From the NCBI RefSeq assembly GCF_017744555.1, contig NZ_JAGIBD010000025.1:1-48806 (forward strand): a stretch of DNA of 48,806 nt, in the 5' to 3' direction. The position numbers and the translations under genes are program-made. Below are positions 42,601-48,806 of the stretch, piece by piece (position 1 is the stretch's first letter; every line of letters starts with the position of its first letter). The DNA comes from Cellulomonas sp. Lineage in GTDB: Bacteria > Actinomycetota > Actinomycetes > Actinomycetales > Cellulomonadaceae. The notes under the pieces were generated by a model that was given only the letters and a program-made list of their open reading frames with translations, was not told the DNA's origin and searched no databases.

Positions 42601-43034
42601 GTCGAGGTGCCAGAGATCGACGGGGTCGTCGCGTAGCTGACGCCGAGACCGTTCGTGTACGCGTGGAACGAGAGCGGGTGCGCCATGAGGTTCTCGGAGA
42701 TCGACGCGCAGTCGAACTTGCGCCACAGCAGCGACGTCCACCAGTCGTTCGTCGGGATCGCACCCGACGGGAAGTTGGACGTCACGTGCGCGCGGGGGTT
42801 CGTGACCGGGGTGTTGTTGCACTCGGTGGGCACTCCCCCGCCGGACGGCGTCCCCTCGGCGTAGCTGCCCGAGCCGACGGACACCGCGGCCGCCCGGGCG
42901 ACGGGCAGGGCGATCGCCTGCACCAGGTACGCCACGACGGCGCCGATCACCACCATCGCCACGACGGCGCGGCGGTCCAGGGTGGGTCGGGGCGTCGTCG
43001 CCCCTGAACCTGAGAGCTCTGCTCGAGCTGACAT
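39666..43034 (-). CDS. secreted GH81 endo-beta-1,3-glucanase with two FN3 domains and CBM6
   Basis: The protein has 1122 residues. ATG at 43034 is preferred, with GGAG nine bases before it; an ATG at 43043 is too close to that site. A signal sequence (RRAVVAMVVIGAVVAYLVQAIA) leads to the GH81 domain (~60-760): NPRAHVTSNFPSGAIPTNDWWTSL, catalytic acid Asp ~490 in TDLNDHHFHYGYY, and NNQESSSEGMNF (Glu ~568 and ~572). DTTAPSTP starts each of two FN3 domains (~797-885, ~893-980), about 88% identical, then CBM6 (~985-1122; AESYNAATGV, NGDYVRYDNV, NLNWLTFS). It should cut laminarin- or fungal-wall-type beta-1,3-glucan outside the cell. Confidence 0.92.
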   Translation of the reverse strand: MSARAELSGSGATTPRPTLDRRAVVAMVVIGAVVAYLVQAIALPVARAAAVSVGSGSYAEGTPSGGGVPTECNNTPVTNPRAHVTSNFPSGAIPTNDWWTSLLWRKFDCASISENLMAHPLSFHAYTNGLGVSYATTPSISGTSTGVSEYHYNYAEDFRLGIAGLTSDGKVDGYSDWTVSELWSSGSNSLRTTFGHGLPFVYATKTGGNATLTGVAAPTVWSNSNAAIGFTINGHDYAAFAPTGSTWNISGSTISSSLNGGTFFSVAVLPTTTGTSTADKITALNAYAPYAHNHVTGTKVSWSYDEATAKMTATYAFTTTARQGSGTGTVYALYPHQRDALSGVNPSGYSYVSPRGPMKVVIGSSQFQTVTPFNGVLPQLANTGFAAGSADATQLNNYVNQVAGSDPFAGFAEDTYWTGKAFGRIAQVAQIANATGNTSARDTLVSAMRTRLTDWMTASPGETQRSFWYNSAWGTLIGYPTSYGSDTDLNDHHFHYGYYVVGAATVAEFDPSWAADSAYGGMVNTVIKDAANWDRTDTRFPFLRDFDIYAGHDWAAGHGAFGAGNNQESSSEGMNFASGLIQWGQATGNKTVRDLGIYLYTTQASAIQNYWFDTDDEAFPAAFGHSTVGMVWGDGGSYSTWFSAEPEMIQGINLLPSTAGHLYLGYNPSYITRNLNELTTNNGGPATVWKDILWEFQALADAPTALSQFRSQADSYTVEEGESRAHTFYWLKSLSGLGTVDRSVTANTPLHAVFVKDGVRTYQAANMSGSAITVTFSNGVTLNVPARSVASSNVSAPVDTTAPSTPSGLAASGTTSSSTTLSWSASTDNVGVSGYEVLRNGSVVGTTSGTSYTASGLSASTAYTFAVRAYDAAGNRSATSSSVNVTTSGSGGDTTAPSTPGGLTASGTTTSATTLSWSASTDNVGVTGYEVLRNGTVVGTATGTTYTASGLSPATAYTFAVRAYDAAGNRSATSSSVNVTTASATTGVDATSRIQAESYNAATGVAKEATSDVDGGENIAWISNGDYVRYDNVSFGSTARTQFSARVASGAAGGVSGLVVVRLDSLTAQPVGSFAIGNTGGWQSWRTVPTNITGVTGNHTVYLTFESGQPADFVNLNWLTFS
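40096..40645 (-). repeat. tandem FN3-coding repeat inside the GH81 gene
   Basis: Two consecutive copies of about 288 bp encode almost the same FN3 domain; by eye about 11 of 90 residues differ, clustered at Ser/Thr/Ala positions. It is a recent internal duplication or is kept uniform by gene conversion. Confidence 0.85.
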
Positions 43035-43500
43035 TCCGGTCATCTCCGATCTCTGACGCGTGCGCCGGGGCGTCGTACACGTCCGGGCACGAAGGGGCGA
43101 CGGTGCGCCAGCCACGGGTGGCGTGCGCACCGGAGGTCCCGGAGCTGTCACGTGGGGCGTGGCACCGGGCGGGAGCGACGACCGCCCGCCCGGACGCTCG
43201 CCGTCGTGTGGAGCCGACGGGGTGCGTCCGGGCATCGCGATCGGTGGGGCACAGGCGCCGTGGCGGCCGCCCTTGAACCGGCAGCTCCGGGGGTCCGAGC
43301 ACCTCAGCGCTGAGGCGCCCGCACCGTTGACTCGTGTCAACGGGGCTGCGGGGACCAGGGTGGCGGTCGACGCCCTGGGAAGTCAAGGCTCTGGCCAGCG
43401 ACGACGCGCTGCATGCGGCATCCCGCGCTGCCGAGCGCGGCAGATCCACACGATCGGGTGACCCCCGCGCCCTCAGGCGTCGCGGCTCACCGAGGTCGCC
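43035..43500. other. GH81 upstream region with two palindromes
   Basis: No convincing gene lies in these 466 bases. Two perfect inverted repeats stand close together: CCTCAGCGCTGAGG at 43302-43315 (14 bp, no gap) and CCGTTGAC/GTCAACGG at 43324-43343 (8-bp arms, 4-bp gap). The second contains TTGACA on the minus strand, a possible -35. They are about 270-310 bases before the GH81 start and face away from the HNH gene's end. Confidence 0.5.
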
Positions 43501-43884
43501 TCAGTGCGACTCGTCAGCCGACGTCCGGGGTGCGACCTCGACGAACCGGAGCCGCAGCTCGCGCTGGATCTCGACGTGCCGAGCGAGGAACGCCCGCTCG
43601 TCGAGCCGCTTGCGCCGCAGCCACCCGGTGACCTCGTCGTTGCACTTGCTCGCGTTGCACGAGCGGCACGCGGGGGCGATGTTGTCGAGCGTGTAACGGC
43701 CGCCCCGGGAGATCGGCAGCACGCAGTCGCGCTGCAGCGGGACACCCGTCGCCCCGCAGTACGCGCATCCGCCCCAGGCCTCGACGAGCGCGGCCCACTG
43801 CTCCGGACGGAGGTCGTGCTCGACGGCGTCCATCCGCCGCTTGCGGCGCTTGGCGTACCGCGCCTTGCGGGTCTGTGCCGGCAT
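43501..43884 (-). CDS. HNH endonuclease-family protein with His-to-Cys change
   Basis: This 127-residue protein has a basic N terminus (KARYAKRRKRRMDAVEHD) and an HNH/treble-clef core: CAYCG, then QRDCVLPISRGGRYTLDN, then ACRSCNASKCNDEV. The usual first His of the motif (DHV-P) is Cys here, so nicking activity is uncertain; the four zinc Cys are intact. TACGCT ends seven bases before the ATG, suggesting a leaderless message. It is divergent from the LtrA gene. Confidence 0.88.
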   Translation of the reverse strand: MPAQTRKARYAKRRKRRMDAVEHDLRPEQWAALVEAWGGCAYCGATGVPLQRDCVLPISRGGRYTLDNIAPACRSCNASKCNDEVTGWLRRKRLDERAFLARHVEIQRELRLRFVEVAPRTSADESH

Positions 43885-43999
43885 GCCGGCGAGCGTACGA
43901 CCACGGTCGGCGCGCGCCTGGCGGGCGCGCGGACGGGCCCGGCGTCAGCCGAGGGCAGAACCCCGTGACCTGCCGGTTCGCCGCACCTACGATCGCGCC

Positions 44000-45142
44000 A
44001 TGCGCATCAGGGGGGACGCCGCAGGGAGCACGTCGGAGGTCGCGGCGGCCGGTCGCCGGGCCACGCGGGTGACGACCGTCGAGCTGCTGTTCGACCTCGT
44101 CTTCGTGGTCACGATCGCCCAGCTCGCCACGGTCGTCTCGCACGATCCCGGCTGGGAGTCGGTCGCGCGGGCGGGGCTGCTGCTCGTGGTCGTCTGGTGG
44201 ATGTACGACGCGTTCGCCTGGCTGACCAATCAGGCGACGCCCGACACCCGCGCGGTCAGGCTTCTGTTCATCGCGGCGATGGCCGCGTTCCTGGTGCTGT
44301 CGCTCGCGATCCCCGACGCGCTCGAGGGCGCGAGCGTGCTGTTCGGCGCCGCGTACGCGGTGATCGCGCTCGTGCACGGCGGCCTCTTCATCGCGCTCGG
44401 CGGCGTGACGAGCGCGCGCGTGATGCTGCGCGTCATGCCGATCAACGTCGGCATCGGTGCGCTGATCGGCGTGGCCGGGCTGGTCGAGGGGCCCGCGCAC
44501 ACGGTGCTGCTGCTCGCGCCGCTCGTGCTCATCGCGGTCGCCGCGGGCATCGCGATGCGTTCGCCGTTCGACCTGGTCGCGGAGCACTTCGTCGAGCGGC
44601 ACGGGCTGCTCGTCGTGATCGCGCTCGGCGAGTCCGTCGTGTCCGTCGGCGCAGGTGTCGGCGCGCACGACCTCGGCGCGGGGTCGGTGCTGGGCGCGGT
44701 GCTCGTCGTCGGTGTCATCGCGGCCCTGTGGTGGTGCTACTTCTCCGGGGACGACGAGCGCGCGACGCTCGCGTTCGGCGCGGTCGAACCCCGCCGACGG
44801 ACCGCCGCGGCGCTGCGGGCGTTCTTCGTCGACCACCTGCTCATGCTGTTCGGCCTGGTCCTGCTCGGCGCCGGCCTGCACCTCGCGGTCGAGGACGCCC
44901 TGCACCCGCCGACGGTCGCGACCGGCTGGCTCATCGCGGCGGGCGTCGCCTTGTTCCTCGTCGGGGACGCCGACTACCGCCGCTACCTCGGGCTCGGCGC
45001 GTGGTGGTTCCGGGCCGGTGGCGCGGCGGCGGCGCTGCTGGTCGGAGCGCTGGCGTCGCTCGTCCCGTCCGTCGTCGTGCTCGCGGCGCTCGGGCTCGTG
45101 GTGGTCGCGACGATCGCCGTCGACCGGCCTCGTCCGGAGTAG
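44000..45142 (+). CDS. low temperature requirement protein A (LtrA) family membrane protein
   Basis: This 380-residue protein has about ten to twelve hydrophobic segments. The hallmark VELLFDLVFVVTIAQLA opens the domain, and ALGESVVSVGAG lies in the middle, both typical of LtrA. The biochemical role is unknown. ATG at 44000 lies six bases after a TACGAT hexamer, so the message may be leaderless. The stop lies just before the ECF41-type promoter of the next gene. Confidence 0.9.
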   Translation: MRIRGDAAGSTSEVAAAGRRATRVTTVELLFDLVFVVTIAQLATVVSHDPGWESVARAGLLLVVVWWMYDAFAWLTNQATPDTRAVRLLFIAAMAAFLVLSLAIPDALEGASVLFGAAYAVIALVHGGLFIALGGVTSARVMLRVMPINVGIGALIGVAGLVEGPAHTVLLLAPLVLIAVAAGIAMRSPFDLVAEHFVERHGLLVVIALGESVVSVGAGVGAHDLGAGSVLGAVLVVGVIAALWWCYFSGDDERATLAFGAVEPRRRTAAALRAFFVDHLLMLFGLVLLGAGLHLAVEDALHPPTVATGWLIAAGVALFLVGDADYRRYLGLGAWWFRAGGAAAALLVGALASLVPSVVVLAALGLVVVATIAVDRPRPE

Positions 45143-45143
45143 G

Positions 45144-45170
45144 TGTCACAGATCCGCCCCGGCCGGTGTC
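45144..45170 (+). promoter_or_regulatory. ECF41-type promoter
   Basis: TGTCACA (45144-45150), a 16-bp spacer, then TGTC (45167-45170) matches the published ECF41 consensus TGTCACA-n16-CGTC at all but one position. It lies directly upstream of the carboxymuconolactone-decarboxylase-like gene and the ECF41 gene. Confidence 0.85.
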
Positions 45171-45200
45171 TTCATGCCGACACCTACTGAGGAGGAGACG

Positions 45201-45794
45201 ATGACCAGCACCACCCGGGTCCCCGTGGTCGAGATCACCGGCATGTACGGGGCCGTCGTGAAGTGGTTCAGCAAGCGCATGTTCGGCAAGGTGCCCGAGT
45301 CGCTCGGGGTCGCGTGGAACAACCCGGCGATCCTCAAGTTCCAGATGTCGCTGGGGCAGCGGTCGCGGAAGTGGGACGCCGTCGACGAGGACCTCAAGTC
45401 GTACGCGCACATGGCGGTCGCGTCGCTGATCGGCTGCTCGTGGTGCCTCGACTTCGGCTACTTCGCCGCCGCCAACGAGGGGCTCGACCTCTCCAAGGCC
45501 CGCGAGGTGCCGCGGTGGCGGACCTCCGACGTGTTCACGCCGCTGGAGCGCGACGTGCTCGAGTACGCCGAGGCGATGTCGCAGACCCCGCCGACCGTGA
45601 CCGACGAGCTCTCCGCCCGGCTGCTCGACCAGCTCGGGGCGCCGGGGCTCGTCGAGCTCACGACGTGGATCGCGCTCGCGAACCTGTACTCGCGCACCAA
45701 CTCCGCGCTCGGGATCGAGTCCGAGGGGTTCGCGGCAGCATGCGACCTGCCACCGCTGGCCGCCCGGCCCGCGTCCGCGGTCTCCCCCGCGTAG
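45201..45794 (+). CDS. carboxymuconolactone decarboxylase-family protein (AhpD-like)
   Basis: This 197-residue protein has the family's CxxC in MAVASLIGCSWCLDFGYFAAANEG, with the following helix EVPRWRTSDVFTPLERDVLEYAEAMSQ. AhpD-type members use this pair in peroxide or thiol chemistry. GAGGAGGAG precedes the ATG. Such genes are the classic partner of ECF41 sigma factors; here the ECF41-type promoter lies upstream and the sigma gene ten bases downstream. Confidence 0.92.
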   Translation: MTSTTRVPVVEITGMYGAVVKWFSKRMFGKVPESLGVAWNNPAILKFQMSLGQRSRKWDAVDEDLKSYAHMAVASLIGCSWCLDFGYFAAANEGLDLSKAREVPRWRTSDVFTPLERDVLEYAEAMSQTPPTVTDELSARLLDQLGAPGLVELTTWIALANLYSRTNSALGIESEGFAAACDLPPLAARPASAVSPA

Positions 45795-45804
45795 CGTCGC
45801 CGCC

Positions 45805-46683
45805 ATGACCGACGACCCGTTCGTCACCCACCGCAGCCTGCTCTTCACGGTCGCGTACGAGATGCTCGGCTCCGCCGCCGACGCCGAGGACGTGGTCCAG
45901 GAGACGTGGCTGCGGTGGGCGGACCTCGACCCGTCCGCCCGGTCGGACGTCCGTGACCCGCGTGCGTACCTCGTGCGCATCACGACCCGGCAGGCCCTCA
46001 ACCGGCTCCGCACGCTCGCGCGCCGCCGGGAGGACTACGTCGGCGAGTGGCTGCCCGAGCCGCTGCTCGTCAGCCCCGACGTGGCGGAGGACGCCGAGCT
46101 CGCGGAGAGCGTCTCATTCGCGATGCTCACCGTCCTCGAGACGCTCGGCCCCACCGAGCGGGCGGTGTTCGTGCTGCGGGAGGTGTTCGACACCCCGTAC
46201 GACGAGATCGCCGCGGCCGTCGGTCGCACGCCCGCCGCCGTCCGGCAGATCGCGCACCGGTCCCGCGAGCACGTCGACGCCCGCCGCCCACGCCACCAGG
46301 TCAGCCGTGCCGAGCAGACGCAGGTGGTCGAGAAGTTCCTCGCGGCCGTCCGGGTCGGCGACCTCGACGGGCTCCTGCAGGTGCTCGCGCCCGACGTGGT
46401 CGTGGTCGCCGACGGTGGCGGGATCGTCAAGGCCGCCCTCCGGCCGATCACCGGTGCCGAGCGGGTCGCGACGTTCCTCAGCGTGCTCGCCGAGTCGTTC
46501 ACCGACTTCTCGACGACACCGATGTGGCTCAACGGCGGGCCCGCCGCGCGCGTCGACCTGGCGGGCGAGCTCAACACCGCGATGAGCCTGGTCATCGAGG
46601 ACGGCCGGATCTCGCGCATCTACGCGATCCGCAACCCGCACAAGATGGGCCGGCTGGACGAGGAGACGGTGCTCAGCCGGTGA
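45805..46683 (+). CDS. ECF41-type RNA polymerase sigma factor
   Basis: The protein has 292 residues. Region 2 is FVTHRSLLFTVAYEMLGSAADAEDVVQETWLRW, region 4 LGPTERAVFVLREVFDTPYDEIAAAVGRTPAAVRQIAHRSREHV. The ECF41-specific linker motif WLPEP and C-terminal SnoaL-like domain with DGGGIVK and RNPHKMGRL (NPDKL-like) are present; in ECF41 this domain replaces an anti-sigma factor. TAGCGT ends seven bases before the ATG and includes the preceding stop codon, so a separate leaderless promoter is possible in addition to read-through. Confidence 0.93.
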   Translation: MTDDPFVTHRSLLFTVAYEMLGSAADAEDVVQETWLRWADLDPSARSDVRDPRAYLVRITTRQALNRLRTLARRREDYVGEWLPEPLLVSPDVAEDAELAESVSFAMLTVLETLGPTERAVFVLREVFDTPYDEIAAAVGRTPAAVRQIAHRSREHVDARRPRHQVSRAEQTQVVEKFLAAVRVGDLDGLLQVLAPDVVVVADGGGIVKAALRPITGAERVATFLSVLAESFTDFSTTPMWLNGGPAARVDLAGELNTAMSLVIEDGRISRIYAIRNPHKMGRLDEETVLSR

Positions 46684-46688
46684 CGCTG

Positions 46689-46722
46689 CGGGGGCGGGCT
46701 GGTCTCGGCTCACCCGCCCCCG
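46689..46722. terminator. terminator hairpin between convergent genes
   Basis: A perfect 10-bp stem (46689-46698 with 46713-46722), GC-rich, closes a 14-base loop between the sigma factor gene and the VOC gene. Confidence 0.6.
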
Positions 46723-46728
46723 AGCCGG

Positions 46729-47361
46729 CTACCGGGTGGCCGGGCGCACCGCGTCCGACGGCTCCCACACGAACCCGTCCGGGTCGGCGAACGCGCCGCC
46801 GTCGCCGACGATCGCGATGCGGTGCGACCCGGTCCCCTCGGGCGAGACGCCCGCGTCCTTCGCCAGCGCCCGACGCCCGTACAGCGCGAGCTTCACGGCA
46901 CTGCCCGGCGTGGCGAACTCGACGTACTTGCGGCCGAAGCTCTTCGCGACGGACAGCCCGCGCTCGACGTAGAACTTCTTGGTCACCGCGACGTCGTCGA
47001 CACCGAGCAGCAGCACGAGGTCGTCGACCGCGAGCGTCGCCGGGCCGGTGTCCTTCTTCGCCGAGGTCGCGACCTTCCAGATCGTGCCGTCGGGCGCCTG
47101 GACCACGCCGCCGGTCCCCCAGAAGGACTTCGCGACGGGCTTGATCACCGTGGCGCCCGCGGCGACGGCGGCGTCCACGAGCCCGCTGACGTCGGCGGGC
47201 TGGGAGACGGTCAGCGACAGCGTGAACCCGCGGAAGCCGGTCGTCGGTGCGTCCGAGGCCCGCACGCGCAGCCGCGCGCCGAGGCCGAAGGCGGACGAGT
47301 AGAAGTGCTCGGCGGCCGACTCGTCGGCCACGTCCAGGATCAGGGAGTCGATGGTTGCCAT
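46729..47361 (-). CDS. VOC-family (glyoxalase-like) protein, two half-domains
   Basis: This 210-residue protein has paired betaalphabetabetabeta modules: TIDSLILDVADESAAEHFYSSAFGL with VQAPDGTIWKVAT, and LVLLLGVDDVAVTKKFYVERGL with FADPDGFVWEPSD. The two halves make one metal site in vicinal-oxygen-chelate enzymes such as glyoxalases and dioxygenases; usual His ligands are not obvious, so catalysis is uncertain. TAGCGT ends seven bases before the ATG, suggesting a leaderless message. Confidence 0.9.
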   Translation of the reverse strand: MATIDSLILDVADESAAEHFYSSAFGLGARLRVRASDAPTTGFRGFTLSLTVSQPADVSGLVDAAVAAGATVIKPVAKSFWGTGGVVQAPDGTIWKVATSAKKDTGPATLAVDDLVLLLGVDDVAVTKKFYVERGLSVAKSFGRKYVEFATPGSAVKLALYGRRALAKDAGVSPEGTGSHRIAIVGDGGAFADPDGFVWEPSDAVRPATR

Positions 47362-47504
47362 GCCGACGACGCTACGGAGGCGCCCTCGGCCGGTGCTTCT
47401 CGATTCCTGACCGCTTGACGGCGCGCTGCGGTCGCCACGGTCCGGAGGACGGCGAGGTCCGCGATGCGGGCAGGACGGTCGAGGTCGCGGCGTAGGCTCG
47501 TCGG

Positions 47505-47966
47505 GTGGCCACGTTCTCTGCGGTGACTCGTCAGCACATCCTCCAGGCGATCGCGGAGTACGACTCCCGCGGCCGCGACGACTTCCTCGGGGTCTACGGC
47601 TACGACCCGTCGGTCGGCTACACGCTCCTGCACGACGGGCGCACGTACGACCCGGCCGCCGTGCTCGGCGTCGCCCACCGGTACGCGACCGGCCGCCTCG
47701 CGCCGGCCCACGAGCTCAGCGACGGCCTCGCCGGTGCCACCGCGATCCTGCGCAAGCGCGGGTTCGACGTGACCGAGCCCCCGTCCGCCCGGCCCGCCGT
47801 CGTCGCCCCCGCGCGTCGCGCCCCCGCCGCCCGGAAGACGGCCGCAGCCGCCCGCCCGAGCACCCGCACGACGACGCGGGCCGCCGCCCCCGAGCGCGCT
47901 GTGGCCATGTGCCCGACGTGCTCGATGACGCTCCCGGCGACGGGAATCTGCGACTACTGCTCCTGA
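47505..47966 (+). CDS. ScoMcrA-N-like head domain protein with C-terminal zinc ribbon
   Basis: The protein has 153 residues. The N-terminal ~90 residues (HILQAIAEYDSRGRDDFLGVYGYDP, TYDPAAVLGVAHRYATGRL, TAILRKRGFDV) match, from memory, the N-terminal domain seen in ScoMcrA-like type IV restriction enzymes. An Ala/Arg/Thr-rich linker leads to CPTCSMTLPATGICDYC, a four-Cys zinc ribbon. No HNH or SRA domain is attached, so it is not a complete nuclease. TAGGCT ends six bases before the GTG. Confidence 0.75.
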   Translation: MATFSAVTRQHILQAIAEYDSRGRDDFLGVYGYDPSVGYTLLHDGRTYDPAAVLGVAHRYATGRLAPAHELSDGLAGATAILRKRGFDVTEPPSARPAVVAPARRAPAARKTAAAARPSTRTTTRAAAPERAVAMCPTCSMTLPATGICDYCS

Positions 47967-47974
47967 GCCGGGCT

Positions 47975-48250
47975 TCAGACGAGCACGACGGAGCCGTCGA
48001 CGGTGATCTCGTCGGCGTCGGCGTCGTCGAACCAGCGACCGTTCTCGCCGAGGTAGCGGAACTTCACCGTCGTCCCCACCGGGACCTTGACCGACGTGCT
48101 CGCCGTCCCGTTCGAGCGGCGACGCAGCAGGTGCGCGCCCGGCGTCCAGTCGTTGAACGTGCCGACGACGCTCACGTTCCCGTCGAGCGCGGCCGTCGGG
48201 AGGGCGAACGTCAAGGTGCAGGTGGCGGCGGAGCGGGACTTCTTGAGCAC
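47975..48250 (-). CDS. isoamylase early-set (CBM48-like) domain protein
   Basis: This ~91-residue single-domain protein has the early-set core: TCTLTFALPTAALDGNVSVVGTFNDWTPGAHLLRR, then VKFRYLGENGRWFDDADADE. Such stand-alone domains resemble the glycogen-binding part of branching enzyme and AMPK. The GTG at 48250 is chosen (product begins MLKKSRSAATC, the usual family start) with GGGAG upstream; starts at 48292 and 48322 are possible. It is convergent with the zinc-ribbon gene, eight bases away. Confidence 0.85.
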   Translation of the reverse strand: MLKKSRSAATCTLTFALPTAALDGNVSVVGTFNDWTPGAHLLRRRSNGTASTSVKVPVGTTVKFRYLGENGRWFDDADADEITVDGSVVLV

Positions 48251-48385
48251 AGGCGGGTCACTCCCTCGGTCGAACGGCGCGTACCCGGGCATCGTCGCGT
48301 GCTCATGTTTCGGGGAGTGCATCCGTCCGGTGATCGGGAGGTGACGCGTCGCCGTCGCAGGTGACCGGCGGGTGTCGTCCGGGTC

Positions 48386-48806
48386 TCAGGTGCGCCGAGG
48401 TTCCAGGACGACGACGGCAGTCTCGGTCGGTCGTCGGACGGAGAAGCCGTCGACGTCCGTCCCGAGCTGCTCCCACCGGGCCCACAGCCGCGCCCGCTCG
48501 TCGCCGACGGCCGCCCGCCCGCGCACGGCGGCGGTGCGGCCCTCGAGCTCGACGGTGGCGTCGGGCTGCGCCTGCAGGTTGAGCCACCACGCGGGCTCGG
48601 GGGCGGCCCACCCGTTCATCGCGAGCGTCACGAGGTTCGGACCGTCCTCGAAGTACGCGACGATCGCGGCGCGCTCCTGCCCGGTCTTCCGTCCGACGGT
48701 CCGCAGGACGAGCATCCCCCACTTGTCGGGCCTCGGCGGGCGCAGGCCCAGCCGTCCGCGGCTCAGCCGGTAGATCGCGCGGTGCACGACCCACGCGGTG
48801 CGGACG
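48386..48806 (-). CDS. deazaflavin-dependent nitroreductase-family protein, 5' end cut by window edge
   Basis: At least 139 residues of a Ddn-like split barrel: MLVLRTVGRKTGQERAAIVAYFEDGPNLVTLAMNG, then EPAWWLNLQAQPDATVELEGR. These are the F420-binding signatures seen in the gene at 37799, though the two are distant relatives. The frame stays open to the window edge (VRTAWVV before the first GTG), so the real start is outside. Confidence 0.88.
   Translation of the reverse strand, partial: VRTAWVVHRAIYRLSRGRLGLRPPRPDKWGMLVLRTVGRKTGQERAAIVAYFEDGPNLVTLAMNGWAAPEPAWWLNLQAQPDATVELEGRTAAVRGRAAVGDERARLWARWEQLGTDVDGFSVRRPTETAVVVLEPRRT

Noticed and set aside
39738..43007. 1089-codon + strand frame opposite the GH81 gene
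   Set aside because: It is a high-GC antisense shadow of the glucanase, with Arg/Val/Asp-rich low complexity throughout.

Overview
The window is about 48.8 kb of very high-GC, densely coding DNA with strong NNC/NNG codon bias, GTG and TTG starts and many genes that look leaderless. The content is that of an actinobacterium, most like Cellulomonas or a close polysaccharide-degrading relative. It includes secreted GH43, GH27 and GH81 enzymes carrying CBM13, CBM6 and FN3 modules, a DasR-type PTS, ECF41 sigma and F420-type (Ddn-like) proteins. I see no rRNA, tRNA, CRISPR array, insertion sequence or prophage; this looks like ordinary chromosome.

Layout. 1-9.7 kb: tail of a chemotaxis receptor, a lipase-maturation-factor-like membrane protein, a heterodimeric ABC exporter, a secreted TAP-type peptidase, an FBP/FusB-like zinc-finger protein behind a long leader, and a helical protein that may be Imm5-like. 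9.7-12.2 kb: arginase-family protein, TM2 protein, and a MerR regulator with a textbook 20-bp-spacer operator. 12.2-18.4 kb: a plant-polysaccharide block of two convergent transcription units (GH43-CBM6-CBM13 on +, CBM13-GH43 then GH27-CBM13 on -), each preceded by nearly the same LacI-type operator. 18.4-24.1 kb: a complete GlcNAc-type phosphotransferase island (HPr, EI, EIIC, two EIIB, EIIA and a DasR-like repressor) with three DasR-type operators.

24.1-33.7 kb: a Tat-exported alpha/alpha-barrel-like protein with twin GACACGTGTC sites, a nucleoside deaminase, a MacB-like ABC transporter plus TetR operon under a 39-bp palindrome, a cyclase-like toroid protein, a DUF899 protein, a truncated RibD/DHFR-like gene, and an ArsR-SRPBCC-DUF1801 operon. 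33.7-39.5 kb: a large secreted sugar-dehydrogenase-like protein, a small membrane protein, a methyltransferase, a Ddn-like protein and a LacI regulator. 39.6-43.5 kb: a giant GH81 beta-1,3-glucanase with two FN3 repeats and a CBM6. 43.5-48.8 kb: HNH protein, LtrA, an ECF41 sigma factor with its carboxymuconolactone-decarboxylase-like target, a VOC protein, a ScoMcrA-head-like zinc protein, a CBM48-like protein and a partial Ddn-like gene.

Combined reading (inference): the cell degrades arabinoxylan/arabinogalactan and beta-1,3-glucan outside and takes up amino sugar through a self-contained DasR-controlled PTS. The regulatory DNA is unusually readable: DasR, LacI, MerR, TetR and ECF41 sites can all be matched to neighbouring genes.
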